Shown here one piece after another: positions 21,901 through 36,517 of a stretch of 64,000 bases of DNA. The stretch lies in the NCBI GenBank assembly GCA_964035015.1, contig OZ035997.1, forward strand, positions 83,975,755-84,039,754, written 5' to 3'. The notes below the pieces were generated by a model. The model was not told the origin of the DNA. It made no database searches and worked only from the letters and a program-made list of their open reading frames with translations. Each line of letters opens with the position of its first letter. The first letter of the stretch is position 1. The DNA comes from Corallium rubrum (taxonomy: Eukaryota; Cnidaria; Anthozoa; Scleralcyonacea; Coralliidae). The position numbers and the translations under genes are program-made.

Positions 21901-24900
21901 TGTTTTAATTAGAGCGAAATCTATTTTTGGAAACATATCGATGACGTCATTTCACCATGAAGGAGTCGTTTTGTCTGACCACTATATTAACGAAAAATAC
22001 TCAGAAGGGCCTAATTAGTCTGGTGTTTTAATTAGAGCGAAATCTATTTTTGGAAACATATCGATGACGTCATTTCACCATGAAGGAGTTGTTTTGTCTG
22101 ACCACTATATTAACGAAAAATACTCAGAAGGGCCTAATTAGTCTGGTGTTTTAATTAGAGCGAAATCTATTTTTGGAAACATATCGATGACGTCATTTCA
22201 CCATGAAGGAGTCGTTTTGTCTGACCACTATATTAACGAAAAATACTCAGAAGGGCCTAATTAGTCTGGTGTTTTAATTAGAGCGAAATCTATTTTTGGA
22301 AACATATCGATGACGTCATTTCACCATGAAGGAGTCGTTTTGTCTGACCACTATATTAACGAAAAATACTCAGAAGGGCCTAATTAGTCTGGTGTTTTAA
22401 TTAGAGCGAAATCTATTTTTGAAACATATTGATGACGTCATTTCACCATGAAGGAGTCGTTTTGTCTGACCACTATATTAACGAAAAATACTCAGAAGGG
22501 CCTAATTAGTCTGGTGTTTTAATTAGAGCGAAATCTATTTTTGGAAACATATCGATGACGTCATTTCACCATGAAGGAGTCGTTTTGTCTGACCACTATA
22601 TTAACGAAAAATACTCAGAAGGGCCTAATTAGTCTGGTGTTTTAATTAGAGCGAAATCTATTTTTGGAAACATATCGATGACGTCATTTCACCATGAAGG
22701 AGTCGTTTTGTCTGACCACTATATTAACGAAAAATACTCAGAAGGGCCTAATTAGTCTGGTGTTTTAATTAGAGCGAAATCTATTTTTGGAAACATATCG
22801 ATGACGTCATTTCACCATGAAGGAGTCGTTTTGTCTGACCACTATATTAACGAAAAATACTCAGAAGGGCCTAATTAGTCTGGTGTTTTAATTAGAGCGA
22901 AATCTATTTTTGGAAACATATTGATGACGTCATTTCACCATGAAGGAGTCGTTTTGTCTGACCACTATATTAACGAAAAATACTCAGAAGGGCCTAATTA
23001 GTCTGGTGTTTTAATTAGAGCGAAATCTATTTTTGGAAACATATTGATGACGTCATTTCACCATGAAGGAATCGTTTTGTCTGACCACTATATTAACGAA
23101 AAATACTCAGAAGGGCCTAATTAGTCTGGTGTTTTAATTAGAGCGAAATCTATTTTTGGAAACATATCGATGACGTCATTTCACCATGAAGGAGTCGTTT
23201 TGTCTGACCACTATATTAACGAAAAATACTCAGAAGGGCCTAATTAGTCTGGTGTTTTAATTAGAGCGAAATCTATTTTTGGAAACATATCGATGACGTC
23301 ATTTCACCATGAAGGAGTCGTTTTGTCTGACCACTATATTAACGAAAAATACTCAGAAGGGCCTAATTAGTCTGGTGTTTTAATTAGAGCGAAATCTATT
23401 TTTGGAAACATATCGATGACGTCATTTCACCATGAAGGAGTCGTTTTGTCTGACCACTATATTAACGAAAAATACTCAGAAGGGCCTAATTAGTCTGGTG
23501 TTTTAATTAGAGCGAAATCTATTTTTGGAAACATATCGATGACGTCATTTCACCATGAAGGAGTCGTTTTGTCTGACCACTATATTAACGAAAAATACTC
23601 AGAAGGGCCTAATTAGTCTGGTGTTTTAATTAGAGCGAAATCTATTTTTGGAAACATATCGATGACGTCATTTCACCATGAAGGAGTCGTTTTGTCTGAC
23701 CACTATATTAACGAAAAATACTCAGAAGGGCCTAATTAGTCTGGTGTTTTAATTAGAGCGAAATCTATTTTTGGAAACATATCGATGACGTCATTTCACC
23801 ATGAAGGAGTCGTTTTGTCTGACCACTATATTAACGAAAAATACTCAGAAGGGCCTAATTAGTCTGGTGTTTTAATTAGAGCGAAATCTATTTTTGGAAA
23901 CATATCGATGACGTCATTTCACCATGAAGGATTCGTTTTGTCTGACCACTATATTAACGAAAAATACTCAGAAGGGCCTAATTAGTCTGGTGTTTTAATT
24001 AGAGCGAAATCTATTTTTGGAAACATATCGATGACGTCATTTCACCATGAAGGAGTCGTTTTGTCTGACCACTATATTAACGAAAAATACTCAGAAGGGC
24101 CTAATTAGTCTGGTGTTTTAATTAGAGCGAAATCTATTTTTGGAAACATATCGATGACGTCATTTCGCCATGAAGGAGTCGTTTTGTCTGACCACTATAT
24201 TAACGAAAAATACTTAGAAGGGCCTAATTAGTCTGGTGTTTTAACTAGAGCGAAATCTATTTTTGGAAACATATTGATGACGTCATTTCACCATGAAGGA
24301 GTCGTTTTGTCTGACCACTATATTAACGAAAAATACTCAGAAGGGCCTAATTAGTCTGGTGTTTTAATTAGAGCGAAATCTATTTTTGGAAACATATCGA
24401 TGACGTCATTTCTCCATGAAGGAGTCGTTTTGTCTGACCACTATATTAACGAAAAATACTCAGAAGGGCCTAATTAGTCTGGTGTTTTAATTAGAGCGAA
24501 ATCTATTTTTGGAAACATATCGATGACGTCATTTCACCATGAAGGAGTCGTTTTGTCTGACCACTATATTAACGAAAAATACTCAGAAGGGCCTAATTAG
24601 TCTGGTGTTTTAATTAGAGCGAAATCTATTTTTGGAAACATATCGATGACGTCATTTCACCATGAAGGAGTCGTTTTGTCTGACCACTATATTAACGAAA
24701 AATACTCAGAAGGGCCTAATTAGTCTGGTGTTTTAATTAGAGCGAAATCTATTTTTGGAAACATATCGATGACGTCATTTCACCATGAAGGAGTCGTTTT
24801 GTCTGACCACTATATTAACGAAAAATACTCAGAAGGGCCTAATTAGTCTGGTGTTTTAATTAGAGCGAAATCTATTTTTGGAAACATATCGATGACGTCA

Positions 24901-27900
24901 TTTCACCATGAAGGAGTCGTTTTGTCTGACCACTATATTAACGAAAAATACTCAGAAGGGCCTAATTAGTCTGGTGTTTTAATTAGAGCGAAATCTATTT
25001 TTGGAAACATATCGATGACGTCATTTCACCATGAAGGAGTCGTTTTGTCTGACCACTATATTAACGAAAAATACTCAGAAGGGCCTAATTAGTCTGGTGT
25101 TTTAATTAGAGCGAAATCTATTTTAGGAAACATATCGATGACGTCATTTCGCCATGAAGGAGTCGTTTTGTCTGACCACTATATTAACGAAAAATACTCA
25201 GAAGGGCCTAATTAGTCTGGTGTTTTAACTAGAGCGAAATCTATTTTTGGAAACATATCGATGACGTCATTTCACCATGAAGGAGTTGTTTTGTCTGACC
25301 ACTATATTAACGAAAAATACTCAGAAGGGCCTAATTAGTCTGGTGTTTTAATTAGAGCGAAATCTATTTTTGGAAACATATCGATGACGTCATTTCTCCA
25401 TGAAGGAGTCGTTTTGTCTGACCACTATATTAACGAAAAATACTCAGAAGGGCCTAATTAGTCTGGTGTTTTAATTAGAGCGAAATCTATTTTTGGAAAC
25501 ATATCGATGACGTCATTTCACCATGAAGGAGTCGTTTTGTCTGACCACTATATTAACGAAAAATACTCAGAAGGGCCTAATTAGTCTGGTGTTTTAATTA
25601 GAGCGAAATCTATTTTTGGAAACATATCGATGACGTCATTTCACCATGAAGGAGTCGTTTTGTCTGACCACTATATTAACGAAAAATACTCAGAAGGGCC
25701 TAATTAGTCTGGTGTTTTATTTAGAGCGAAATCTATTTTTGGAAACATATCGATGTCGTCATTTCACCATGAAGGAGTCGTTTTGTCTGACCACTATATT
25801 AACGAAAAATACTCAGAAGGGCCTAATTAGTCTGGTGTTTTAATTAGAGCGAAATCTATTTTAGGAAACATATCGATGACGTCATTTCGCCATGAAGGAG
25901 TCGTTTTGTCTGACCACTATATTAACGAAAAATACTCAGAAGGGCCTAATTAGTCTGGTGTTTTAACTAGAGCGAAATCTATTTTTGGAAACATATCGAT
26001 GACGTCATTTCACCATGAAGGAGTCGTTTTGTCTGACCACTATATTAACGAAAAATACTCAGAAGGGCCTAATTAGTCTGGTGTTTTAATTAGAGCGAAA
26101 TCTATTTTTGGAAACATATCGATGACGTCATTTCACCATGAAGGAGTCGTTTTGTCTGACCACTATATTAACGAAAAATACTCAGAAGGGCCTAAGTAAT
26201 TAGTCTGGTGTTTTAATTAGAGCGAAATCTATTTTTGGAAACATATCGATGACGTCATTTCACCATGAAGGAGTCGTTTTGTCTGACCACTATATTAACG
26301 AAAAATACTCAGAAGGGCCTAATTAGTCTGGTGTTTTAATTAGAGCGAAATCTATTTTTGGAAACATATCGATGACGTCATTTCACCATGAAGGAGTCGT
26401 TTTGTCTGACCACTATATTAACGAAAAATACTCAGAAGGGCCTAATTAGTCTGGTGTTTTAATTAGAGCGAAATCTATTTTTGGAAACATATCGATGACG
26501 TCATTTCACCATGAAGGAGTCGTTTTGTCTGACCACTATATTAACGAAAAATACTCAGAAGGGCCTAATTAGTCTGGTGTTTTAATTAGAGCGAAATCTA
26601 TTTTTGGAAACATATCGATGACGTCATTTCACCATGAAGGAGTCGTTTTGTCTGACCACTATATTAACGAAAAATACTCAGAAGGGCCTAATTAGTCTGG
26701 TGTTTTATTTAGAGCGAAATCTATTTTTGGAAACATATCGATGACGTCATTTCACCATGAAGGAGTCGTTTTGTCTGACCACTATATTAACGAAAAATAC
26801 TCAGAAGGGCCTAATTAGTCTGGTGTTTTAATTAGAGCGAAATCTATTTTAGGAAACATATCGATGACGTCATTTCACCATGAAGGAGTCGTTTTTTCTG
26901 ACCACTATATTAACGAAAAATACTCAGAAGGGCCTAATTAGTCTGGTGTTTTAACTAGAGCGAAATCTATTTTTGGAAACATATCGATGACGTCATTTCA
27001 CCATGAAGGAGTCGTTTTGTCTGACCACTATATTAACGAAAAATACTCAGAAGGGCCTAATTAGTCTGGTGTTTTAATTAGAGCGAAATCTATTTTTGGA
27101 AACATATCGATGACGTCATTTCACCATGAAGGAGTCGTTTTGTCTGACCACTATATTAACGAAAAATACTCAGAAGGGCCTAATTAGTCTGGTGTTTTAT
27201 TTAGAGCGAAATCTATTTTTGGAAACATATCGATGACGTCATTTCACCATGAAGGAGTCGTTTTGTCTGACCACTATATTAACGAAAAATACTCAGAAGG
27301 GCCTAATTAGTCTGGTGTTTTAATTAGAGCGAAATCTATTTTAGGAAACATATCGATGACGTCATTTCGCCATGAAGGAGTCGTTTTGTCTGACCACTAT
27401 ATTAACGAAAAATACTCAGAAGGGCCTAATTAGTCTGGTGTTTTAACTAGAGCGAAATCTATTTTTGGAAACATATCGATGACGTCATTTCACCATGAAG
27501 GAGTCGTTTTGTCTGACCACTATATTAACGAAAAATACTCAGAAGGGCCTAATTAATCTGGTGTTTTAATTAGAGCGAAATCTATTTTTGGAAACATATC
27601 GATGACGTCATTTCTCCATGAAGGAGTCGTTTTGTCTGACCACTATATTAACGAAAAATACTCAGAAGGGCCTAATTAGTCTGGTGTTTTAATTAGAGCG
27701 AAATCTATTGTTGGAAACATATCGATGACGTCATTTCACCATGAAGGAGTCGTTTTGTCTGACCACTATATTAACGAAAAATACTCAGAAGGGCCTAATT
27801 AGTCTGGTGTTTTAATTAGAGCGAAATCTATTTTTGGAAACATATCGATGACGTCATTTCACCATGAAGGAGTCGTTTTGTCTGACCACTATATTAACGA

Positions 27901-30900
27901 AAAATACTCAGAAGGGCCTAATTAGTCTGGTGTTTTAATTAGAGCGAAATCTATTTTTGGAAACATATCGATGACGTCATTTCACCATGAAGGAGTCGTT
28001 TTGTCTGACCACTATATTAACGAAAAATACTCAGAAGGGCCTAATTAGTCTGGTGTTTTATTTAGAGCGAAATCTATTTTTGGAAACATATCGATGACGT
28101 CATTTCACCATGAAGGAGTCGTTTTGTCTGACCACTATATTAACGAAAAATACTCAGAAGAGCCTAATTAGTCTGGTGTTTTAATTAGAGCGAAATCTAT
28201 TTTAGGAAACATATCGATGACGTCATTTCGCCATGAAGGAGTCGTTTTGTCTGACCACTATATTAACGAAAAATACTCAGAAGGGCCTAATTAGTCTGGT
28301 GTTTTAACTAGAGCGAAATCTATTTTTGGAAACATATCGATGACGTCATTTCACCATGAAGGAGTCGTTTTGTCTGACCACTATATTAACGAAAAATACT
28401 CAGAAGGGCCTAATTAGTCTGGTGTTTTAATTAGAGCGAAATCTATTTTTGGAAACATATCGATGACGTCATTTCTCCATGAAGGAGTCGTTTTGTCTGA
28501 CCACTATATTAACGAAAAATACTCAGAAGGGCCTAATTAGTCTGGTGTTTTAATTAGAGCGAAATCTATTTTTGGAAACATATCGATGACGTCATTTCAC
28601 CATGAAGGAGTCGTTTTGTCTGACCACTATATTAACGAAAAATACTCAGAAGGGCCTAATTAGTCTGGTGTTTTAATTAGAGCGAAATCTATTTTTGGAA
28701 ACATATCGATGACGTCATTTCACCATGAAGGAGTCGTTTTGTCTGACCACTATATTAACGAAAAATACTCAGAAGGGCCTAATTAGTCTGGTGTTTTAAT
28801 TAGAGCGAAATCTATTTTTGGAAACATATCGATGACGTCATTTCACCATGAAGGAGTCGTTTTGTCTGACCACTATATTAACGAAAAATACTCAGAAGGG
28901 CCTAATTAGTCTGGTGTTTTAATTAGAGCGAAATCTATTTTTGGAAACATATCGATGACGTCATTTCACCATGAAGGAGTCGTTTTGTCTAACCACTATA
29001 TTAACGAAAAATACTCAGAAGGGCCTAATTAGTCTGGTGTTTTAATTAGAGCGAAATCTATTTTTGGAAACATATCGATGACGTCATTTCACCATGAAGG
29101 AGTCGTTTTGTCTGACCACTATATTAACGAAAAATACTCAGAAGGGCCTAATTAGTCTGGTGTTTTAATTAGAGCGAAATCTATTTTTGGAAACATATCG
29201 ATGACGTCATTTCTCCATGAAGGAGTCGTTTTGTCTGACCACTATATTAACGAAAAATACTCAGAAGGGCCTAATTAGTCTGGTGTTTTAATTAGAGCGA
29301 AATCTATTTTTGGAAACATATCGATGACGTCATTTCACCATGAAGGAGTCGTTTTGTCTGACCACTATATTAACGAAAAATACTCAGAAGGGCCTAATTA
29401 GTCTGGTGTTTTAATTAGAGCGAAATCTATTTTTGGAAACATATCGATGACGTCATTTCACCATGAAGGAGTCGTTTTGTCTGACCACTATATTAACGAA
29501 AAATACTCAGAAGGGCCTAATTAGTCTGGTGTTTTAATTAGAGCGAAATCTATTTTTGGAAACATATCGATGACGTCATTTCACCATGAAGGAGTCGTTT
29601 TGTCTGACCACTATATTAACGAAAAATACTCAGAAGGGCCTAATTAGTCTGGTGTTTTAATTAGAGCGAAATCTATTTTTGGAAACATATCGATGACGTC
29701 ATTTCACCATGAAGGAGTCGTTTTGTCTAACCACTATATTAACGAAAAATACTCAGAAGGGCCTAATTAGTCTGGTGTTTTAATTAGAGCGAAATCTATT
29801 TTTTGGAAACATATCGATGACGTCATTTCACCATGAAGGAGTCGTTTTGTCTGACCACTATATTAACGAAAAATACTCAGAAGGGCCTAATTAGTCTGGT
29901 GTTTTAATTAGAGCGAAATCTATTTTTGGAAACATATCGATGACGTCATTTCACCATGAAGGAGTCGTTTTGTCTGACCACTATATTAACGAAAAATACT
30001 CAGAAGGGCCTAATTAGTCTGGTGTTTTATTTAGAGCGAAATCTATTTTTGGAAACATATCGATGACGTCATTTCACCATGAAGGAGTCGTTTTGTCTGA
30101 CCACTATATTAACGAAAAATACTCAGAAGGGCCTAATTAGTCTGGTGTTTTAATTAGAGCGAAATCTATTTTAGGAAACATATCGATGACGTCATTTCGC
30201 CATGAAGGAGTCGTTTTGTCTGACCACTATATTAACGAAAAATACTCAGAAGGGCCTAATTAGTCTGGTGTTTTAACTAGAGCGAAATCTATTTTTGGAA
30301 ACATATCGATGACGTCATTTCACCATGAAGGAGTCGTTTTGTCTGACCACTATATTAACGAAAAATACTCAGAAGGGCCTAATTAGTCTGGTGTTTTAAT
30401 TAGAGCGAAATCTATTTTTGGAAACATATCGATGACGTCATTTCTCCATGAAGGAGTCGTTTCATCTGACCACTATATTAACGAAAAATACTCAGAAGGG
30501 CCTAATTAGTCTGGTGTTTTAATTAGAGCGAAATCTATTTTTGGAAACATATCGATGACGTCATTTCACCATGAAGGAGTCGTTTCATCTGACCACTATA
30601 TTAACGAAAAATACTCAGAAGGGCCTAATTAGTCTGGTGTTTTAATTAGAGCGAAATCTATTTTTGGAAACATATCGATGACGTCATTTCACCATGAAGG
30701 AGTCGTTTTGTCTGACCACTATATTAACGAAAAATACTCAGAAGGGCCTAATTAGTCTGGTGGTTTAATTAGAGCGAAATCTATTTTTGGAAACATATCG
30801 ATGACGTCATTTCACCATGAAGGAGTCGTTTTGTCTGACCACTATATTAACGAAAAATACTCAGAAGGGCCTAATTAGTCTGGTGTTTTAATTAGAGCGA

Positions 30901-33900
30901 AATCTATTTTTGGAAACATATCGATGACGTCATTTCACCATGAAGGAGTCGTTTTGTCTGACCACTATATTAACAAAAAATACTCAGAAGGGCCTAATTA
31001 GTCTGGTGTTTTAACTAGAGCGAAATCTATTTTTGGAAACATATTGATGACGTCATTTCACCATGAAGGAGTCGTTTTGTCTGACCACTATATTAACGAA
31101 AAATACTCAGAAGGGCCTAATTAGTCTGGTGTTTTAATTAGAGCGAAATCTATTTTTGGAAACATATCGATGACGTCATTTCACCATGAAGGAGTCGTTT
31201 TGTCTGACCACTATATTAACGAAAAATACTCAGAAGGGCCTAATTAGTCTGGTGTTTTATTTAGAGCGAAATCTATTTTTGGAAACATATCGATGACGTC
31301 ATTTCACCATGAAGAAGTCGTTTTGTCTGACCACTATATTAACGAAAAATACTCAGAAGGGCCTAATTAGTCTGGTGTTTTAATTAGAGCGAAATCTATT
31401 TTTGGAAACATATTGATGACGTCATTTCACCATGAAGGAGTCGTTTTGTCTGACCACTATATTAACGAAAAATACTCAGAAGGGCCTAATTAGTCTGGTG
31501 TTTTAATTAGAGCGAAATCTATTTTTGGAAACATATCGATGACGTCATTTCTCCATGAAGGAGTCGTTTTGTCTGACCACTATATTAACGAAAAATACTC
31601 AGAAGGGCCTAATTAGTCTGGTGTTTTAATTAGAGCGAAATCTATTTTTGGAAACATATCGATGACGTCATTTCACCATGAAGGAGTCGTTTTGTCTGAC
31701 CACTATATTAACGAAAAATACTCAGAAGGGCCTAATTAGTCTGGTGTTTTAATTAGAGCGAAATCTATTTTTGGAAACGTATCGATGACGTCATTTCTCC
31801 ATGAAGGAGTCGTTCTGTCTGACCACTATATTAACGAAAAATACTCAAAAGGGCCTAATTAGTCTGGTGTTTTAACTAGAGCGAAATCTATTTTTGGAAA
31901 CATATCGATGACGTCATTTCACCATGAAAGAGTCGTTTTGTCTGACCACTATATTAACGAAAAATACTCAGAAGGGCCTAATTAGTCTGGTGTTTTAATT
32001 AGAGCGAAATCTATTTTTGGAAACATATCGATGACGTCATTTCTCCATGAAGGAGTCGTTCTGTCTGACCACTATATTAACGAAAAATACTCAGAAGGGC
32101 CTAATTAGTCTGGTGTTTTAATTAGAGCGAAATCTATTTTTGGAAACATATCGATGACGTCATTTCACCATGAAGGAGTCGTTTTGTCTGACCACTATAT
32201 TAACGAAAAATACTCAGAAGGGCCTAATTAGTCTGGTGTTTTAATTAGAGCGAAATCTATTTTTGGAAACATATCGATGACGTCATTTCACCATGAAGGA
32301 GTCGTTTTGTCTGACCACTATATTAACGAAAAATACTCAGAAGGGCCTAATTAGTCTGGTGTTTTAATTAGAGCGAAATCTATTTTTGGAAACATATCGA
32401 TGACGTCATTTCACAATGAAGGAGTCGTTTTGTCTGACCACTATATTAACGAAAAATACTCAGAAGGGCCTAATTAGTCTGGTGTTTTAATTAGAGCGAA
32501 ATCTATTTTTGGAAACATATCGATGACGTCATTTCACCATGAAGGATTCGTTTTGTCTGACCACTATATTAACGAAAAATACTCAGAAGGGCCTAATTAG
32601 TCTGGTGTTTTAATTAGAGCGAAATCTATTTTTGGAAACATATCGATGACGTCATTTCACCATGAAGGATTCGTTTTGTCTGACCACTATATTAACGAAA
32701 AATACTCAGAAGGGCCTAATTAGTCTGGTGTTTTAATTAGAGCGAAATCTATTTTTGGAAACATGTCGATGACGTCATTTCACCATGAAGGAGTCGTTTT
32801 GTCTGACCACTATATTAACGACAAATACTCAGAAGGGCCTAATTAGTCTGGTGTTTTAATTAGAGCGAAATCTATTTTTGGAAACATATCGATGACGTCA
32901 TTTCACCATGAAGGAGTCGTTTTGTCTGACCACTATATTAACGAAAAATACTCAGAAGGGCCTAATTAGTCTGGTGTTTTAATTAGAGCGAAATCTATTT
33001 TTGGAAACATATCGATGACGTCATTTCACCATGAAGGAGTCGTTTTGTCTGACCACTATATTAACGAAAAATACTCAGAAGGGCCTAATTAGTCTGGTGT
33101 TTTAATTAGAGCGAAATCTATTTTTGGAAACATGTCGATGACGTCATTTCACCATGAAGGAGTCGTTTTGTCTGACCACTATATTAACGAAAAATACTCA
33201 GAAGGGCCTAATTAGTCTGGTGTTTTAATTAGAGCGAAATCTATTTTTGGAAACATATCGATGACGTCATTTCACCATGAAGGAGTCGTTTTGTCTGACC
33301 ACTATATTAACGAAAAATACTCAGAAGGGCCTAATTAGTCTGGTGTTTTAATTAGAGCGAAATCTATTTTTGGAAACATATCGATGACGTCATTTCAGCA
33401 TGAAGGAGTCGTTTTGTCTGACCACTATATTAACGAAAAATACTCAGAAGGGCCTAATTAGTCTGGTGTTTTAATTTAGAGCGAAATCTATTTTTGGAAA
33501 CATATCGATGACGTCATTTCACCATGAAGGAGTCGTTTTGTCTGACCACTATATTAACGAAAAATACTCAGAAGGGCCTAATTAGTCTGGTGTTTTAATT
33601 AGAGCGAAATATATTTTTGGAAACATATCGATGACGTCATTTCACCATGAAGGAGTCGTTTTGTCTGACCACTATATTAACGAAAAATACTCAGAAGGGC
33701 CTAATTAGTCTGGTGTTTTAACTAGAGCGAAATCTATTTTTGGAAACATATTGATGACGTCATTTCACCATGAAGGAATCGTTTTGTCTGACCACTATAT
33801 TAACGAAAAATACTCAGAAGGGCCTAATTAGTCTGGTGTTTTAATTAGAGCGAAATCTATTTTTGGAAACATATCGATGACGTCATTTCTCCATGAAGGA

Positions 33901-34840
33901 GTCGTTTTGTCTGACCACTATATTAACGAAAAATACTCAGAAGGGCCAAATTAGTCTGGTGTTTTAATTAGAGCGAAATCTATTTTTGGAAACATATCGA
34001 TGACGTCATTTCACCATGAAGGAGTCGTTTTGTCTGACCACTATATTAACGAAAAATACTCAGAAGGGCCTAATTAGTCTGGTGTTTTAATTAGAGCGAA
34101 ATCTATTTTTGGAAACATATCGATGACGTCATTTCACCATGAAGGAGTCGTTTTGTCTGACCACTATATTAACGAAAAATACTCCGAAGGGCCTAATTAG
34201 TCTGGTGTTTTAATTAGAGCGAAATCTATTTTTGGAAACATATTGATGACGTCATTTCACCATGAAGGAGTCGTTTTGTCTGACCACTATATTAACGAAA
34301 AATACTCAGAAGGGCCTAATTAGTCTGGTGTTTTAATTAGAGCGAAATCTATTTTTGGAAACATATCGATGACGTCATTTCACCAAGAAGGAGTCGTTTT
34401 GTCTGACCACTATATTAACGAAAAATACTCAGAAGGGCCTAATTAGTCTGGTGTTTTAATTAGAGCGAAATCTATTTTTGGAAACATATCGATGACGTCA
34501 TTTCACCATGAAGGAGTCGTTTTGTCTGACCACTATATTTACGAAAAATACTCAGAAGGGCCTAATTAGTCTGGTGTTTTAATTAGAGCGAAATCTATTT
34601 TTGGAAACATATCGATGACGTCATTTCACCATGAAGGAGTCGTTTTGTCTGACCACTATATTAACGAAAAATACTCAGAAGGGCCTAATTATTCTGGTGT
34701 TTTAATTAGAGCGAAATCTATTTTTGGAAACATATCGATGACGTCATTTCACCATGAAGGAGTCGTTTTGTCTGACCACTATATTAACGAAAAATACTCA
34801 GAAGGGCCTAATTAGTCTGGTGGTTTAATTAGAGCGAAAT
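18967..34840. repeat. 123-bp minisatellite, 129 units (15.9 kb)
   Basis: The spacing of successive units is 123 bp. The length of 15,874 bp equals 129 x 123 plus 3 bp of duplicated AAT plus the net +4 bp of the internal indels I found (a 4-bp insertion near 26195, single-base changes near 21190, 22430, 29803 and 33475). Each unit contains ATCGATGACGTCAT, that is a full palindromic TGACGTCA (CRE/ATF-type) site. The first ~18 units are virtually identical; variants accumulate to the right and recur in blocks. Since 123 is a multiple of 3, units with a changed stop codon give short apparent ORFs (25646-25843, 34615-34815), which I do not consider genes. It begins and ends exactly at transposon termini. 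Confidence 0.97.
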
Positions 34841-35250
34841 CACAGGACGAAATAAGAAAATTAAGTTACCTTAAATGCCCATTAAAGCTAACGTATTGAA
34901 CCAATTAATGTGCCTTTAAGGTACACTTAAATTTATTAAATATAACTTTAAGTGACATTTAAGTGCTCATTTAAAGCCGATTTATGAACCATTTATGGGT
35001 ACCCTTAAATGCTCATTAATTCTCCGTAATTTTACATTTAGTTAAGCTTTAATTGACTACCTAAATGTAAAGGAAATAGAGATTTAAGTTCCCTTAAAGC
35101 TCATTAAAAACCATTAAATCTTTACAATTACTGATTTATGATACATATAACCCACCTTAAAGGTTCACTAAATCCACTTAAATGTATATTTAATATATAT
35201 TTAAGACTTGCGTAAATGTCAAGAAATACAGATATAAGTGAACTTTACTG
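34841..35250. repeat. Left terminal and subterminal repeat region, copy 2
   Basis: Essentially the same sequence as 3549-3960: terminal inverted repeat followed by clustered TTTAAG / TTAAATG words. Confidence 0.65.
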
Positions 35251-35590
35251 AATGATAAATTCCTAATTATTTGTTTTGGAATACTGTCGTCATATTATTC
35301 TTTTTTTTTTTAAAAAAGAAAAAATCTTTTAAATTTCTACTTTACGCGCCGGTGAGATATAGAGATTTCAGTTATTTGGATGCGCAAATGAAAACTTTCT
35401 GTAAATGATCAATACAACAACATTGATTAAAATCACCAGACCAAGTAGTTTTAAATGATATTTATTGAAATTAAAACATTCTACAACACACACTAACATT
35501 AATTCCATTGGCATTATATAAAATAAAGGAGAAGGAAATTCGAAAGTTTATGACATTTATGTGAACCCAAGCTGTACTTATAGTAGCTTA

Positions 35591-35869
35591 TTGCCATGTT
35601 ACACGAGGCAACTTTCCTTGCAACTTGCAACACAATGGCGTTGTATTGCAAGTTGCAAGAAAGATTTCCTCGTGTGACACCCCATGTTTACAACTAGTCT
35701 CGCAGCGAAAAATTGCGTTGCCAGTCGCAGAGAAAGTAGAAGCAGCTTCTACTTTTCGCAACGCTACGAGACAAGTTGCAGCGTGTGACACCCCCACTGC
35801 AACTTGCAATATTTTTTCGACAAAAATTGCGTTGCAAGTTGCAAGGAAAATTGCCTAGTGGGACATGCC
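35591..35869. mobile_element. Nested Harbinger-like MITE, copy 2
   Basis: Counterpart of 4300-4578, with TTA on both sides. Presence in both copies shows it inserted before the two copies diverged. Confidence 0.55.
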
Positions 35870-36032
35870 TTAGTTATTCAAAGTAATTTTGAACTACTCT
35901 AAACTCACTCGATCGATCGTGCGTTGTACCAGCTGATTATATAAACCTTAGGACACCAAGCTATAGCCGAACAAGTCAACCAACTATAGGTATTAATATT
36001 TATATTCAAAAGAGAGAAAATAAGTTAAAAAT

Positions 36033-36064
<32 letters not shown>

Positions 36065-36066
36065 GT

Positions 36067-36463
36067 TTATGCACGAATGAGTGCCCACTCAGGAAAATCA
36101 TTTGGTTCTGGACGAGTTGATGGCTGACTAACATTTTCACGGCGTGGGAGAATTCTGCTTTTTGCCCTTTCAGTTAAATGTTTATTATATGCTGAATCCA
36201 GATCTTTTTTCGCCTTTTTGAAGCGTTCACTTTCCCAGGCAAGGCGCCTTATATTGTATGCCACAACTTTTGAATTTCCGTCACTGTTGGTCTCGGTGCA
36301 ACTTTCCTCACTCGACATGGCGTCATCTACTAGAATTTCAGCAACTCTGCCTCGTTTTTTGACACTCCAATTAGCCTTCTCCAATGCAAGAGTTCTTCTG
36401 GTCAGTTTCTGGAAATAATTAAGATATCAAATGGTTAAAAAAGAATCAAAAGAAATGTGAGCA

Positions 36464-36517
<54 letters not shown>

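Noticed and set aside
18967-34840. CRISPR-like array or a coding tandem-repeat protein
   Set aside because: There are no unique spacers; the whole 123-bp unit repeats. Standard units contain stop codons, and only variant units give short ORFs (25646-25843, 34615-34815). The context is eukaryotic.
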